Shown piece after piece: positions 33,312 to 42,127 of a stretch of DNA of 64,000 nucleotides. Each line of letters opens with the position of its first letter. The first letter of the stretch is position 1. The stretch comes from Rhodobacter sp. (lineage in GTDB: Bacteria > Pseudomonadota > Alphaproteobacteria > Rhodobacterales > Rhodobacteraceae): contig JACKKG010000001.1 in the NCBI GenBank assembly GCA_020637515.1, positions 1,580,501-1,644,500 on the forward strand, given 5' to 3'. The notes under the pieces are model-generated. The model saw nothing but the letters and a program-made list of their open reading frames with translations, had not been told where the DNA came from and did no database searches. A program made the translations under genes and the position numbers.

Positions 33312-35116
33312 TTGGCCTTGCCGCCCTTATTGCCGCCTTTTGGCACTTTCAACGACGCCCGGATGTTGCCGAAAATGTCGGGCCGCGAGCCATGCGCCGT
33401 CATGATCAGATATTGCTGGGTAAAGGTGATGATGTTGTTGCCGATCCAGTACATCAGCAGCCCCGAGGCAAAGCCGCCCATCACGAACATGAACACCAGC
33501 GGCATCCAGTTGAAGATGGTCGCCTGCATCGGGTCCGCCGGCGCCGGGTTCAGGCGCATCTGGAACCACATCGATGTGCCGAACAACAGCGGCAGCAGAC
33601 CCAGGAACACCGTCGCCAGCATCGTGCCGGTCTCGGGCGCGGCCCAGGGCATCAGGCCAAAGAGGTTGTAGAGCGAGGTCGGGTCCGGGGCCGACAGGTC
33701 GTTGAACACCCAGAACCACGGCGCCTGCCTGAGTTCGATGGTGACGAAGATCACCTTGTAGAGCGAGAAGAAGATCGGGATCTGCAACATGATCGGCAGG
33801 CAACCGGCGGCCGGATTCACCTTGCGGTCCCGGTAGAGCGCCATCATCTCCTGTTGCAGTTTCTGCCGGTCCTCGCCCGCGCGTTCCTTGATCGCCTGCA
33901 TTTCGGGCTGGAGTTCCTTCATCCGCGCCATCGAGACATAGGATTTCCAGGCGAGCGGCAGCAGCAGCGCCTTCAGCGTCAAGGTCAGCGCCAGGATCGC
34001 CCAGCCCATGTTCCCGATCAGCCCGTGATAGAAGTTCAGCACCAGGAAGATCGGCTTGGTCAGGAAGAAGAACCAGCCCCAGTCGATCGCATCCACGAAG
34101 CGGTCGATGTGCAGGCTTTCCGCGTAGCCGGTCAGCGTGGCGTATTCCTTGGCGCCGGTGAACAGCATCGACTGCGCCGTCGCGGTCTGGCCCGGTTCGA
34201 CCGTGACGGTGGGCTGGCGCAGGCTGGCCTGGTAAATCTCGGAGCCCGGCACATACTGGCCGACACCCGCCGCCGGATTGCCCGGCGTCGCCACCAGCGC
34301 GGCCATGAAGTATTTCGAGGTGAAGCCGATCCAGGCGTTCTCGGTCGCGTCGGCCTCGCGCGCGGGGGTCCGCTCGCGGTCGCTGACGGGATAGTCGCGC
34401 ATGGTCTTGTAGCTGTCCTCGATGAGGGCGCCATCGGCCATCTGCACCAGACCCTCATGCGAGATGTAGTAGCGTTGCATGTCCGGTGGCACATCATGTT
34501 GCGCCAGAATGCTGTAGGGGTCCAGCTGCACCGGGGTGTCGCCGGTGTTCTCTACCGTCTGGGTCACGGTGAACATGTAGCCGTCGTCCACCGCGATCTC
34601 ACGGGTGAAGATCAGCCCGGCGCCGTTGTCCCAGCGCAGCGTCACCGGCGTCTCGGGGGTCAGCGCGTTGGTGCCGACCTGTTGCCAGGGGGTCGCGGGG
34701 CCGGGGACATGGTCGTAATCCAGCGCACCGCGCGGGCTCCAGCCGAACAGGGCGTAGAAGGGGTGGCGCGCGCCGCCGTTGGGATTCAGCAGGTGCACAA
34801 GCTCGCTGCCGGGGGCCACGGTCTCGCGGTAGTCGCGCAGCTGCATGTCGTCAAAGCGGCCGCCGGTCAGCGCCAGCGATCCAGTCAGGCGCGGCGTATC
34901 GATGGCGATCCGTGCCGTGGCTTCCAAAGGCTGCGCCAGGGTCGCGTCGCCGCTGGCCGGGGTCGTCGTCTCGGCCGAGGGCGGGGGGATCAGTTCGCTT
35001 TGCGCGACGGTGTCGGCGGGATCGGGCTGTGGCGGCGGGAACAGCGCGAACCAGCCCATGATGACCGCGAGGCTCAGGGCAAAGGCGAGGATCAGGTTCT
35101 TTGTTTGATCGTCCAT
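33308..35116 (-). CDS. yidC: Membrane protein insertase YidC
   Basis: A 602-residue insertase of the Gram-negative type. It has an N-terminal membrane anchor (L-I-L-A-F-A-L-S-L-A-V-I-M-G-W-F-A-L-F), the large periplasmic beta domain from about 60 to 350, and the C-terminal five-helix core with G-W-F-F-F-L-T-K-P, the coiled cytoplasmic loop with P-E-M-Q-A-I-K-E-R, P-I-F-F-S-L-Y-K-V and a basic tail rich in G-G-N-K-G-G-K-A-K. It inserts and folds inner-membrane proteins with or without SecYEG. rnpA, rpmH and yidD, which usually precede it, are not adjacent; yidD is 4.4 kb away at 39542. Confidence 0.96.
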   Translation of the reverse strand: MDDQTKNLILAFALSLAVIMGWFALFPPPQPDPADTVAQSELIPPPSAETTTPASGDATLAQPLEATARIAIDTPRLTGSLALTGGRFDDMQLRDYRETVAPGSELVHLLNPNGGARHPFYALFGWSPRGALDYDHVPGPATPWQQVGTNALTPETPVTLRWDNGAGLIFTREIAVDDGYMFTVTQTVENTGDTPVQLDPYSILAQHDVPPDMQRYYISHEGLVQMADGALIEDSYKTMRDYPVSDRERTPAREADATENAWIGFTSKYFMAALVATPGNPAAGVGQYVPGSEIYQASLRQPTVTVEPGQTATAQSMLFTGAKEYATLTGYAESLHIDRFVDAIDWGWFFFLTKPIFLVLNFYHGLIGNMGWAILALTLTLKALLLPLAWKSYVSMARMKELQPEMQAIKERAGEDRQKLQQEMMALYRDRKVNPAAGCLPIMLQIPIFFSLYKVIFVTIELRQAPWFWVFNDLSAPDPTSLYNLFGLMPWAAPETGTMLATVFLGLLPLLFGTSMWFQMRLNPAPADPMQATIFNWMPLVFMFVMGGFASGLLMYWIGNNIITFTQQYLIMTAHGSRPDIFGNIRASLKVPKGGNKGGKAK

Positions 35117-35298
35117 CGGGGCTTTCCGGGCGCGATTTCGGTGCTGCGCCGGTTCAACAGGCCCTGCCCGCAAAGGTCAAGCGGATTCCCCCGGGGCGCG
35201 GCGTGACGGGCGGGGAATTTTCCCGTCCCGGGGCGTCCGGCCGCGCCGCCCGGGGTGGGCGGGGCCCCGCGCGGGCCGACCGGTCCTTGCCAGGGAGC

Positions 35299-36834
35299 TC
35301 AGCCGGCGGTGCCATCGGCGGCGCGCGCGGCGTCGGTGTCCTCGCACCAGGGCTCGCCGCGTTCCAGGGCCTCGGTATGGGCGCGCAACCATGCCGGCAG
35401 GTCCTGGGCCGGCATCGGGCGGGCGATGGCGAACCCTTGCAGATGGTCGCAGCCCATCTGCGCCAGCAGAACCTGCTCGCCCGCGCTTTCGACCCCCTCG
35501 GCCAGGGTGGCGATGCCCAGGCGCTCGGCCATTGACAGGATGGCCGCGACCATGCGCTGCTGGTCGGGGTCGCGGTGCAGATTGGTGACAAAAGAGCGGT
35601 CGATCTTGATCCGGCCGACGGCAAAGCGGCGAATATGGGCGATCGAGGCATGGCCGGTGCCAAAATCGTCCAGATCGATGCCGCAGCCCATCGCCGCCAG
35701 GCGGGCAATGGTGCGCACGGCGACGTCGTCGTCGCCTTCGGCGATCACGGTCTCCAGGATTTCCAAGGACAGCCGCTCGGGCGCCAGGTCGCGGCGGTCC
35801 AGTTCCCAGCCGATCTCGTCGGCCAGGCGCGGGTTGCGCAATTCCTCGGCCGACAGGTTGACCGAGACGCTGGGCACGGCGTGCCCCCCGCGATCGAGCG
35901 AGACGAGCAGGTCGAGCGCGTCGCGCAGCATCCGTTCGGCCAGCAGGGGCGACAGGCCGGCGGATTCGATTTGCGGCAGGAATTCACCCGGAGAGATCAG
36001 GCCGCGTTGCGGATGCTGCCAGCGCGCCAGCGCCTCGAACCCGCTGACCTGGCCGGTGTCGGTGCGGATCTGGGGCTGGAAATAGGCGCGGATCTCGCCA
36101 TCGGTCAGGGCGCGTCGCAGCGCGCCCAGATGATCGGCGTTCAGCGTGGCGGGGAAATCGACGACCGAATAGCTGCTCAGACCGCCGGGTCCCGCGCGGC
36201 GGGCCTTTTCCGCGGCGACCTCGGCCGCTTGCAGCATGTCCAGGCCGTTGAGGCTGGCCGCGCGCGCGCTGGTCGCAAAGCCGATGGACACGCTGGGCCA
36301 CAGCGTCAGGTGATCGCCACGAACGGGTTGGGCCAACCGGGTCTGAACGCGCTGGGCGATCGCCAGAACCCCGCCAAGGTCGAGAGCGCGCTGCGGAAAC
36401 AGGGCGATGCCGAACCCGTCGCCGTCCAGCGCGCAGAACACGTCCTGGTCGCGCAACGCCCGGCCCAACCGGTCGCCCAGTTCCTGCGACAACAGCGCAA
36501 AGGCCGCGTCGCCATGCAGCCGGCGCACCCGGTCGGCATCGTCGATCCGCACCGCCAGAGCGGCGCCCCGCGCGCCGTCACCCGGTTGCGCCAGCGCCGC
36601 CAGCACCGCCGCACGGTCCAGGAACGGGGCCTGGCCCCCGCCGGCGGGAACCCGTCCCCGGGGGGTGCGGACCACCGCCCACAGCAGCGCGGCCTGCACC
36701 ACGATCAGCGACGTGACGGTCCAGCCCGGCAGCGTTGTCGTGGCCAGGATCGTCGAGGGCGCCAGCACGGCGCAGGCCGTCAGCAGCCGTCCGATCCCCG
36801 GTCGCCGCCCGAGCCAGCCATTCACAAACCCCAT
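35299..36834 (-). CDS. Membrane-anchored c-di-GMP phosphodiesterase with degenerate GGDEF and intact EAL domain
   Basis: A 511-residue protein: two N-terminal hydrophobic helices (about 16-36 and 40-57), a GGDEF-like domain in which the signature is replaced by A-L-D-G-D-G-F-G, and a full EAL domain. EAL motifs are G-F-E-A-L-A-R-W, V-N-L-S-A-E-E-L, L-E-I-L-E-T-V, D-D-F-G-T-G-H-A-S, K-I-D-R-S-F-V and A-E-G-V-E-S, so the metal and substrate residues are present. It should hydrolyse c-di-GMP, while the first domain is probably only regulatory (GTP binding). It stands between yidC and ttcA, and is not part of either pathway. Confidence 0.9.
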   Translation of the reverse strand: MGFVNGWLGRRPGIGRLLTACAVLAPSTILATTTLPGWTVTSLIVVQAALLWAVVRTPRGRVPAGGGQAPFLDRAAVLAALAQPGDGARGAALAVRIDDADRVRRLHGDAAFALLSQELGDRLGRALRDQDVFCALDGDGFGIALFPQRALDLGGVLAIAQRVQTRLAQPVRGDHLTLWPSVSIGFATSARAASLNGLDMLQAAEVAAEKARRAGPGGLSSYSVVDFPATLNADHLGALRRALTDGEIRAYFQPQIRTDTGQVSGFEALARWQHPQRGLISPGEFLPQIESAGLSPLLAERMLRDALDLLVSLDRGGHAVPSVSVNLSAEELRNPRLADEIGWELDRRDLAPERLSLEILETVIAEGDDDVAVRTIARLAAMGCGIDLDDFGTGHASIAHIRRFAVGRIKIDRSFVTNLHRDPDQQRMVAAILSMAERLGIATLAEGVESAGEQVLLAQMGCDHLQGFAIARPMPAQDLPAWLRAHTEALERGEPWCEDTDAARAADGTAG

Positions 36835-36902
36835 GAGCCCATTCCCTTGCCGCCGGAACCCATCCGGTCGGGACAGGCTGGGCGGCCGAGGTGAGCGAAG
36901 CC

Positions 36903-37835
36903 TTAACGCAGCAGCGGGATTTCGTTCGAATTGTCGCGATCGGGGGCGTCGGGGGTGTCGAGCCGCGCCGCCCGCGGCCTGAGACCGGCGAAATCGAACA
37001 GCGCAGGGTCCACCAGATGCGAGGGGCGCACGTTCATCAGCGCCTTGAACATCACGTTGCGCCGGCCGGGGGTGCGGCGTTCCCATTCGTCCAGCAGCGC
37101 CTTGACCTGCATCCGCTGCAACCCGTCCTGCGAGCCGCACAGATCGCAGGGGATGACCGGATAGCCCATGGCGCGCGCGAATTTCTCGCAATCGGCCTCG
37201 GCCACCAGGGCCAGGGGGCGCAGCACCGCCAGGTCTCCGTCCTCGTTCACCAGCTTGGGCGGCATGGTGGCCAGGCGCCCGCCATGGAACAGGTTCATGA
37301 AGAAGGTTTCCAGCATGTCGTCGCGGTGGTGGCCCAGGACCACGGCCGCGCAGCCTTCCTCGCGCGCGATGCGATACAGGTTGCCGCGCCGCAGTCGCGA
37401 GCATAGCGAACAATAGGTGCGGCCTTGCGGGATCTTGTCCACGACCACCGAATAGGTGTCCTGGTATTCGATCCGGTGGGGCACACCCATGCGGGTCAGG
37501 AACTCGGGCAGGACGGTGGCGGGAAAGCCGGGCTGGCCCTGATCCAGGTTGCACGCCAGCAGATCGACGGGCAAAAGGCCGCGCCATTTCAATTCGTGCA
37601 GGATGGCCAGCAAGGTGTAGCTGTCCTTGCCGCCCGACAGGCAGACCAGCCAGCGGTCGCCGGGGCGCACCATGCCGAAGGTGTCGATCGCCTCGCGCAC
37701 CTGCTGGACCAGACGCTTGCGCAGCTTGCGGAATTCGGTCGTCTTGGGCGCGCCGTGGAACAGCGCGTGGATGTCGTCGCCGGGAAGATCGTCTGCATCG
37801 TCGCGCATGGGCCGGGCCCTCCTGCGGGTTGCCAT
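36903..37835 (-). CDS. ttcA: tRNA 2-thiocytidine(32) synthetase TtcA
   Basis: A 310-residue PP-loop ATPase that thiolates cytidine 32 in certain tRNAs with an iron-sulfur cluster. The PP-loop L-S-G-G-K-D-S-Y-T lies near residue 67; the cluster cysteines are in Y-C-S-L-C-S near 143 and C-D-L-C-G near 230. L-G-H-H-R-D-D-M-L-E-T-F is the second ATP-binding stretch. The start at 37835 has AAGGAAA upstream. It is divergent from the pentapeptide-repeat gene by 48 bases. Confidence 0.94.
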   Translation of the reverse strand: MATRRRARPMRDDADDLPGDDIHALFHGAPKTTEFRKLRKRLVQQVREAIDTFGMVRPGDRWLVCLSGGKDSYTLLAILHELKWRGLLPVDLLACNLDQGQPGFPATVLPEFLTRMGVPHRIEYQDTYSVVVDKIPQGRTYCSLCSRLRRGNLYRIAREEGCAAVVLGHHRDDMLETFFMNLFHGGRLATMPPKLVNEDGDLAVLRPLALVAEADCEKFARAMGYPVIPCDLCGSQDGLQRMQVKALLDEWERRTPGRRNVMFKALMNVRPSHLVDPALFDFAGLRPRAARLDTPDAPDRDNSNEIPLLR

Positions 37836-37883
37836 AGGGGGTTTCCTTTGCCATCGTCAAGCCATCGGCAACCGGGGCGGGCG

Positions 37884-39548
37884 ATGGACCAGGAACAGAC
37901 CGAAGAGTTGCTTGTGGACCTCAGCGCCAGCCGCTTTTCGGTTGCCTTCTCGACCCTGTTCTTCGGCTTTGGCATCGCCGCCGGGTTCCTGCTGGCGTTT
38001 TCGGGGCTGGGCTTTCTGCAAGACAGCGCGGGCATCATCGCCGGCGTGTTTCTGGTGGCGCTGTGCGTCCTGGCGCTGGCGGGGCTGGCGCTGTATCTGC
38101 TGCGCGACCGGCTGCTATCGCGACTGTTCGGCATCGCCCGGGCGCAGGTCGAACTGATCGCGACCCCGCTTGCCGATGTCGCCCAGGGCGCTGCCCGGCG
38201 CGACCCCGAGCACGCCGCGCAATCCGCCCGGCGGCTGATCCAGGTGGCGATGGCGCGCTATGCCTGGCTGGCGACGCGGCGCTGGATCATGACCTCGCTG
38301 ACGGCGCTGATCGCAGCCATGGCGGCGCTGGCGGGCACCGCGCTGCTGTTCAAGCAAAACGACCTGATCGCGCAGCAGATTGTGCTGCTTTCGGTGCAAA
38401 ACGACCGGATCACGCAGCAGAACGCGATGCTGGAGCAGCAGACCGAACTGGCCGAGGCCGCCCGCAACGCCGCGCTGGCGGTCGAGGTGACGGCGGTCGC
38501 GGGGCTGCTGGGCGAGGCGGTGGATCGCGCGATGGGCCCTGTCGAGCAGCGCGGCCCGATGGCCATCGTGCCTGTGCTGCACCCTGAAACCGACCTGGCG
38601 CGCAGCGTCGTGTTCCGGCTCATCGCCGTGTCGCAGGCGCTCAGGCCGTATCGGTTTCTGGACCCGGGCTACCACCAGGCGGATGAAAGCGATCTGGTGC
38701 ATCAGGCGATGCGGGCCCGTCGCCAGGCCATGCCCCTGACCTATGCCCGCATGGCCGAGACGAACGGCTGGGTCGATTCCGACGGCCCGCCGCATCTGGT
38801 GGATCGCCCCGCCAGCCCCGAACGCGGCCAGTTGCTGCGCGTGATGCTGGTCAACGGCTTGCGCGAGACCGAGGTGCTCAGCTTCTACGGGCTCGATCTG
38901 AGTTTCGCCTCGGCGCAGGGGTTGACCATCGGATCGGCGACGATGCAGAACGCCGATCTGGCCTATGCGGATCTGTCCTATGGGCAAATGGTCGAGACCG
39001 ACTTTCGCGGCGCCAATCTGGCCAACCTGCGGTTCCGGCACGGTCAGGTGCTGCGCAGCCGCCTGGGCCGCCTGCCCGCGGCCGATGTGCGCGCGCCCTT
39101 CACCCGAGAGCCGGGCGGGTATGACACGCGCCTGATCGGCGCCGATTTCACCGATGCCTTGATCGAGGATAGCGAATTCCGGGGGGCGAACGCGATGGCG
39201 GCACAGTTCGACCGGGCGCTGGTGATCGCGGCGGATTTCCGCGAGGCGACGCTGGCCGGCGCCAGTTTCGCGGACGCCGTGCTGATCGCGCCGCAGTGGC
39301 AGGGCGCGGTGCTGCTGTCGGTCGATCTGGACGGGGCGGTGGTGATCGGGGACGATCCGCTGGCCGCGTTGGCCGCCCAGGCCGCGCCCGACAGCTTTGT
39401 CGCCGACCGGTATCGCGCGGAACCCGTCAACCTGGACGAGGTCCTGCAAGCGCATGACTGGGCCGACGACGATCGCGCGCGCCGCATCCAGGGGCTGGTG
39501 GGCGACCAGCCTGCCTGGCGGCTGGTCCGTCTCGGCGCGTTTCAGTGA
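37884..39548 (+). CDS. Membrane protein with C-terminal pentapeptide repeats
   Basis: A 554-residue protein I can only describe. Two helices near 21-42 and 48-69, and another near 139-158, anchor the N-terminal part. A Gln/Asn-rich, heptad-like stretch (A-Q-Q-I-V-L-L, I-T-Q-Q-N-A-M-L-E-Q-Q) around 165-195 looks like a coiled coil. The C-terminal third contains A(D/N)LxX pentapeptide runs (A-D-L-A-Y-A-D-L-S-Y, F-R-G-A-N-L-A-N-L-R, A-D-F-T-D-A), which fold as a right-handed beta helix. The last 8 bases overlap yidD on the other strand. Possibly a sensor or scaffold at the membrane. Confidence 0.75.
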   Translation: MDQEQTEELLVDLSASRFSVAFSTLFFGFGIAAGFLLAFSGLGFLQDSAGIIAGVFLVALCVLALAGLALYLLRDRLLSRLFGIARAQVELIATPLADVAQGAARRDPEHAAQSARRLIQVAMARYAWLATRRWIMTSLTALIAAMAALAGTALLFKQNDLIAQQIVLLSVQNDRITQQNAMLEQQTELAEAARNAALAVEVTAVAGLLGEAVDRAMGPVEQRGPMAIVPVLHPETDLARSVVFRLIAVSQALRPYRFLDPGYHQADESDLVHQAMRARRQAMPLTYARMAETNGWVDSDGPPHLVDRPASPERGQLLRVMLVNGLRETEVLSFYGLDLSFASAQGLTIGSATMQNADLAYADLSYGQMVETDFRGANLANLRFRHGQVLRSRLGRLPAADVRAPFTREPGGYDTRLIGADFTDALIEDSEFRGANAMAAQFDRALVIAADFREATLAGASFADAVLIAPQWQGAVLLSVDLDGAVVIGDDPLAALAAQAAPDSFVADRYRAEPVNLDEVLQAHDWADDDRARRIQGLVGDQPAWRLVRLGAFQ

Positions 39549-39820
39549 CGGTGTTCGCGGTCATAGGCGGGGTCGGCGCCGGGCACAGGGTCATAGCCAT
39601 GCCCACCCAGGGGATGACACCGGGCGACCCGTTTCGCCGCCAGCCATGTGCCCTTCAGCGCGCCGTGCCGTTCCAGCGCCTCCATCGCATAGGCTGAACA
39701 GGTGGGCTGGTAGCGGCAGCCATGCCCGACCCAGGGGCTGAGCAGCAGCCGATAGGCGCGAACGGGCAGCGCGACCACCCAGGCGGCGGCGGTCATCTTG
39801 GGGCGGGGGGATGGCGGCAT
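39542..39820 (-). CDS. yidD: Membrane protein insertion efficiency factor YidD
   Basis: A 92-residue member of the YidD family (UPF0161). It shows the core R-A-Y-R-L-L-L-S-P-W-V-G-H-G-C-R-Y-Q-P-T-C-S-A-Y-A-type block, which includes C-R-Y-x-P-T-C-S, and the C-terminal H-P-L-G-G-H-G-Y-D-P-V-P. The start ATG has GAGG upstream; in-frame ATGs at 39856 and 39793 are alternatives. It helps YidC insert proteins. Normally it lies immediately before yidC, but here 4.4 kb of other genes separate them. Confidence 0.9.
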   Translation of the reverse strand: MPPSPRPKMTAAAWVVALPVRAYRLLLSPWVGHGCRYQPTCSAYAMEALERHGALKGTWLAAKRVARCHPLGGHGYDPVPGADPAYDREHRH

Positions 39821-39881
39821 GGAAACCTCGGTCTGACAGGGCGGATGTGGCGCCACGAGGGGCCCGGCGCAAGGGCCTGCG

Positions 39882-40367
39882 TCACCGCGTCAGCCATTCG
39901 GCCAGATCCGCGATCTGGTGTGGGGCGAACACCGCGATGCCGTGATCGCGCAGCACCTGCGCGGTCACCCCCGCGCCGGGCACCCTTTGGCCGGCATGGT
40001 GCCCGTCGTAGACCCGTGTGCTGCCGCAAGACGGGCTGCCATCGGTCAGCAGCGCGGCGCCGCAGCCGCGGTCCTGCGCGACCTGCAACGCGAACCGCGC
40101 CCCGGCGACAAAGGCGCGGGTCACATCGTCGCCGGTCGCGCCCAGCACCCGGCCGCGCCCGGCCAGCACATCGCGGGCGGTGGTGCCGGGCGCGATCTCG
40201 GCGGGGGCGCGCGGGGTGGGCAGGCCGGCGGCGACCTCAGGGCAGAGTGGCACCAGCCAGCCCTGCGCCTGCCAGGTCGCAAGCAACCGGTCGTGCATAG
40301 GTTTCGCCCGCCCGTCGTAGCGGACAGGCTGACCCAGCAGACAGGCACTGACCAGAATGCGCGGCAT
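39882..40367 (-). CDS. DUF523 domain-containing protein
   Basis: A 161-residue DUF523 (YbbK) protein. The conserved cysteines are at S-A-C-L-L-G near residue 9, L-C-P-E near 42 and S-P-S-C-G near 113. The family is thought to bind a metal or Fe-S cluster through these residues; its function is unknown. It lies 61 bases upstream of yidD on the same strand. The start ATG gives the family N-terminus M-P-R-I-L-V-S. Confidence 0.88.
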   Translation of the reverse strand: MPRILVSACLLGQPVRYDGRAKPMHDRLLATWQAQGWLVPLCPEVAAGLPTPRAPAEIAPGTTARDVLAGRGRVLGATGDDVTRAFVAGARFALQVAQDRGCGAALLTDGSPSCGSTRVYDGHHAGQRVPGAGVTAQVLRDHGIAVFAPHQIADLAEWLTR

Positions 40368-40454
40368 GGCGCGGATCCTAGAGCGGGGCCCGCGCCGGGT
40401 AAAGGTGGACGCGGCCCCGGGCCCGGATTAGCCTGACCGGTGCTGGAGGGACGC

Positions 40455-41186
40455 ATGACACGACATATCCTCATCACCGGCGGATCGCGCGGGATCGGAC
40501 GGGCCACGGCGCTGCTGGCGGCGGCGCGCGGCTGGCGGGTGAGCATCGGCTACCACGGCAACGCCGAGGCCGCGCGCGCGGTCGCCGCGCAGACCGGCGG
40601 CCCGGCGCTGGCGGGCGACGTCTGCGACCCCGGGGCGGTGGCGGCCGTGTTCGACGCGGCCGAGGCCGCGCAGGGGCCGCTGGACGCGGTGGTGGTCAAC
40701 GCCGGGGTCGTCGCCCCCGCCATGCCGTTGGCCGAGATGTCCGACGACCGCCTGCGCCGGGTCATCGACACCAACCTGATGGGCGCGCTCTATTGCGCGC
40801 GCGAGGCCGCGCGCCGCCTGCCGCGTCCCCGGGACGTCGAGCCGGGCGCGCTGGTGCTGCTGTCCTCGATCGCGGCGAGCCTGGGCGCGCCGAACGAATA
40901 CGTCGATTATGCCGCCGCCAAGGGTGCGGTGGACACGTTGACCCGGGGCCTGGCCAAGGAACTCGCGGCCGGGAACGTGCGCGTCAACGCGGTGCGCCCC
41001 GGGTTGATCGACACCGAGATCCATGCCTCGGGCGGGCGGCCGGACCGCGCGCAGGCGCTGGCGCCTCTGGTGCCGATGGGCCGCCCGGGCCGGGCCGAGG
41101 AAGTCGCCGAGGCGGTGCTGTGGCTGTGCGGGCCGGGGGCGTCCTATACCTCGGGCGCGGTGCTGGACGTGGGGGGCGGACGATGA
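40455..41186 (+). CDS. SDR family oxidoreductase
   Basis: A 243-residue classical short-chain dehydrogenase. The NAD(P) motif is T-G-G-S-R-G-I-G near residue 8, N-A-G-V sits near 87, and the catalytic Ser-Tyr-Lys set appears as L-S-S-I-A-A-S and Y-V-D-Y-A-A-A-K-G-A. The C-terminal V-L-D-V-G-G-G-R is family-typical. It resembles FabG or glucose dehydrogenase-like members. GGAGG precedes the ATG at 40455; a GTG at 40440 is less likely. It overlaps the esterase gene by ATGA, so both likely act on one compound. Confidence 0.88.
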   Translation: MTRHILITGGSRGIGRATALLAAARGWRVSIGYHGNAEAARAVAAQTGGPALAGDVCDPGAVAAVFDAAEAAQGPLDAVVVNAGVVAPAMPLAEMSDDRLRRVIDTNLMGALYCAREAARRLPRPRDVEPGALVLLSSIAASLGAPNEYVDYAAAKGAVDTLTRGLAKELAAGNVRVNAVRPGLIDTEIHASGGRPDRAQALAPLVPMGRPGRAEEVAEAVLWLCGPGASYTSGAVLDVGGGR

Positions 41187-42124
41187 GGGCGCCGCCGCTT
41201 CCCGTGCTGGCCTCGGCCGAGGCGCGCGCCTTTCTGGCGCAACCGATCCCCGAGGCGGTCTTTCGCCACGCGCCGCAGTCGCCGGACGAATGGCGGGCCC
41301 TGATCGACCGCTTCAATGCGCTGCGGGCAGACGCGGTCGAAACCCTGCGCGCGCTGCTGCCCGTGCGCATCGACACGGTGACGATCTCCGGTGTTCCCTG
41401 CCGCGTGCTGACGCCCGAGGGCGCGCCCGACGCGCCCGACGCCCCCGTGGTGGTCGAATTCCATGGCGGGGCCTATGTGCTCTATGCCGGACTGTCCGGG
41501 CTGGGCCGGGCGCTGAAGTTCGCGCTGGCCTCGGGGCTGCGGGTGATCGCGGTGGATTACAGGATGCCGCCCGCCGCGCCCTATCCCGCCGCGCTGGAGG
41601 ATGCGCTGGCGGTCTATCGCGCCGTTCTGGCGGACAAACCGGCGCGGCGGGTGGCCGTCTACGGGACCTCGGCCGGGGGGAATCTGGCGGCCGCGATGAT
41701 GGTCGCGGCGCGTGCCGAAGGGCTGGCCATGCCCGCCGCCGCGGTGCTGAACACGCCCTGGATGGACCTGACCGACGCCGGCGACAGCCTGGGCCTGTTC
41801 GACGGCATCGACCCGGCGCTGGTCACCTATCACGGGCTGGTGCGCGCCGCCGCCGCGCTTTACGCCGACGGCCTTGCGCTGGACGATCCGCGGCTTTCGC
41901 CCATCCACGCCGACTTGGGCGGTTTCCCGCCCGCGCAGATCATCACCGGCACGCGCGACCTGTTGCTCAGCGATGCCACGCGGCTGCACATGCGCCTGCT
42001 GGATCTGGGCCGCGAAAGCGAGCTCAGGGTCTATGAGGGGATGTGGCACGCCTTTGCCGATATCCCCGAGGAGGCGCAGGTCTATGACGCGATGACCCGC
42101 TTCCTGCGCGCGCGCCTGGGCTGA
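41183..42124 (+). CDS. Alpha/beta hydrolase, hormone-sensitive-lipase family
   Basis: A 313-residue carboxylesterase-type hydrolase. The oxyanion motif is E-F-H-G-G-A-Y near residue 95 (variant of H-G-G-G), the nucleophile is in G-T-S-A-G-G-N near 160, and the acid and histidine are in G-T-R-D-L-L-L-S and M-W-H-A-F near 265-295. The N-terminal cap fits the HSL/AFEST branch. Upstream is the coupled SDR; downstream it converges with the GntR regulator with 3 bases between. A short acyl ester is a plausible substrate. Confidence 0.88.
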   Translation: MRAPPLPVLASAEARAFLAQPIPEAVFRHAPQSPDEWRALIDRFNALRADAVETLRALLPVRIDTVTISGVPCRVLTPEGAPDAPDAPVVVEFHGGAYVLYAGLSGLGRALKFALASGLRVIAVDYRMPPAAPYPAALEDALAVYRAVLADKPARRVAVYGTSAGGNLAAAMMVAARAEGLAMPAAAVLNTPWMDLTDAGDSLGLFDGIDPALVTYHGLVRAAAALYADGLALDDPRLSPIHADLGGFPPAQIITGTRDLLLSDATRLHMRLLDLGRESELRVYEGMWHAFADIPEEAQVYDAMTRFLRARLG

Positions 42125-42127
42125 GGG

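Noticed and set aside
35117..35298. rnpA or rpmH in the gap upstream of yidC
   Set aside because: The 182 bases hold no frame with the RnpA R-N-R motif or the L34 sequence; they are only GC-rich spacer.
35299..36834. Diguanylate cyclase activity of the EAL protein
   Set aside because: The GGDEF signature reads D-G-D-G-F, so cyclase activity is unlikely; only the phosphodiesterase domain looks intact.
35299..37860. A single long gene joining the EAL protein with upstream sequence over ttcA
   Set aside because: The part before 36834 is a shadow in another frame of ttcA; the EAL protein starts properly at 36834 with its membrane helices.
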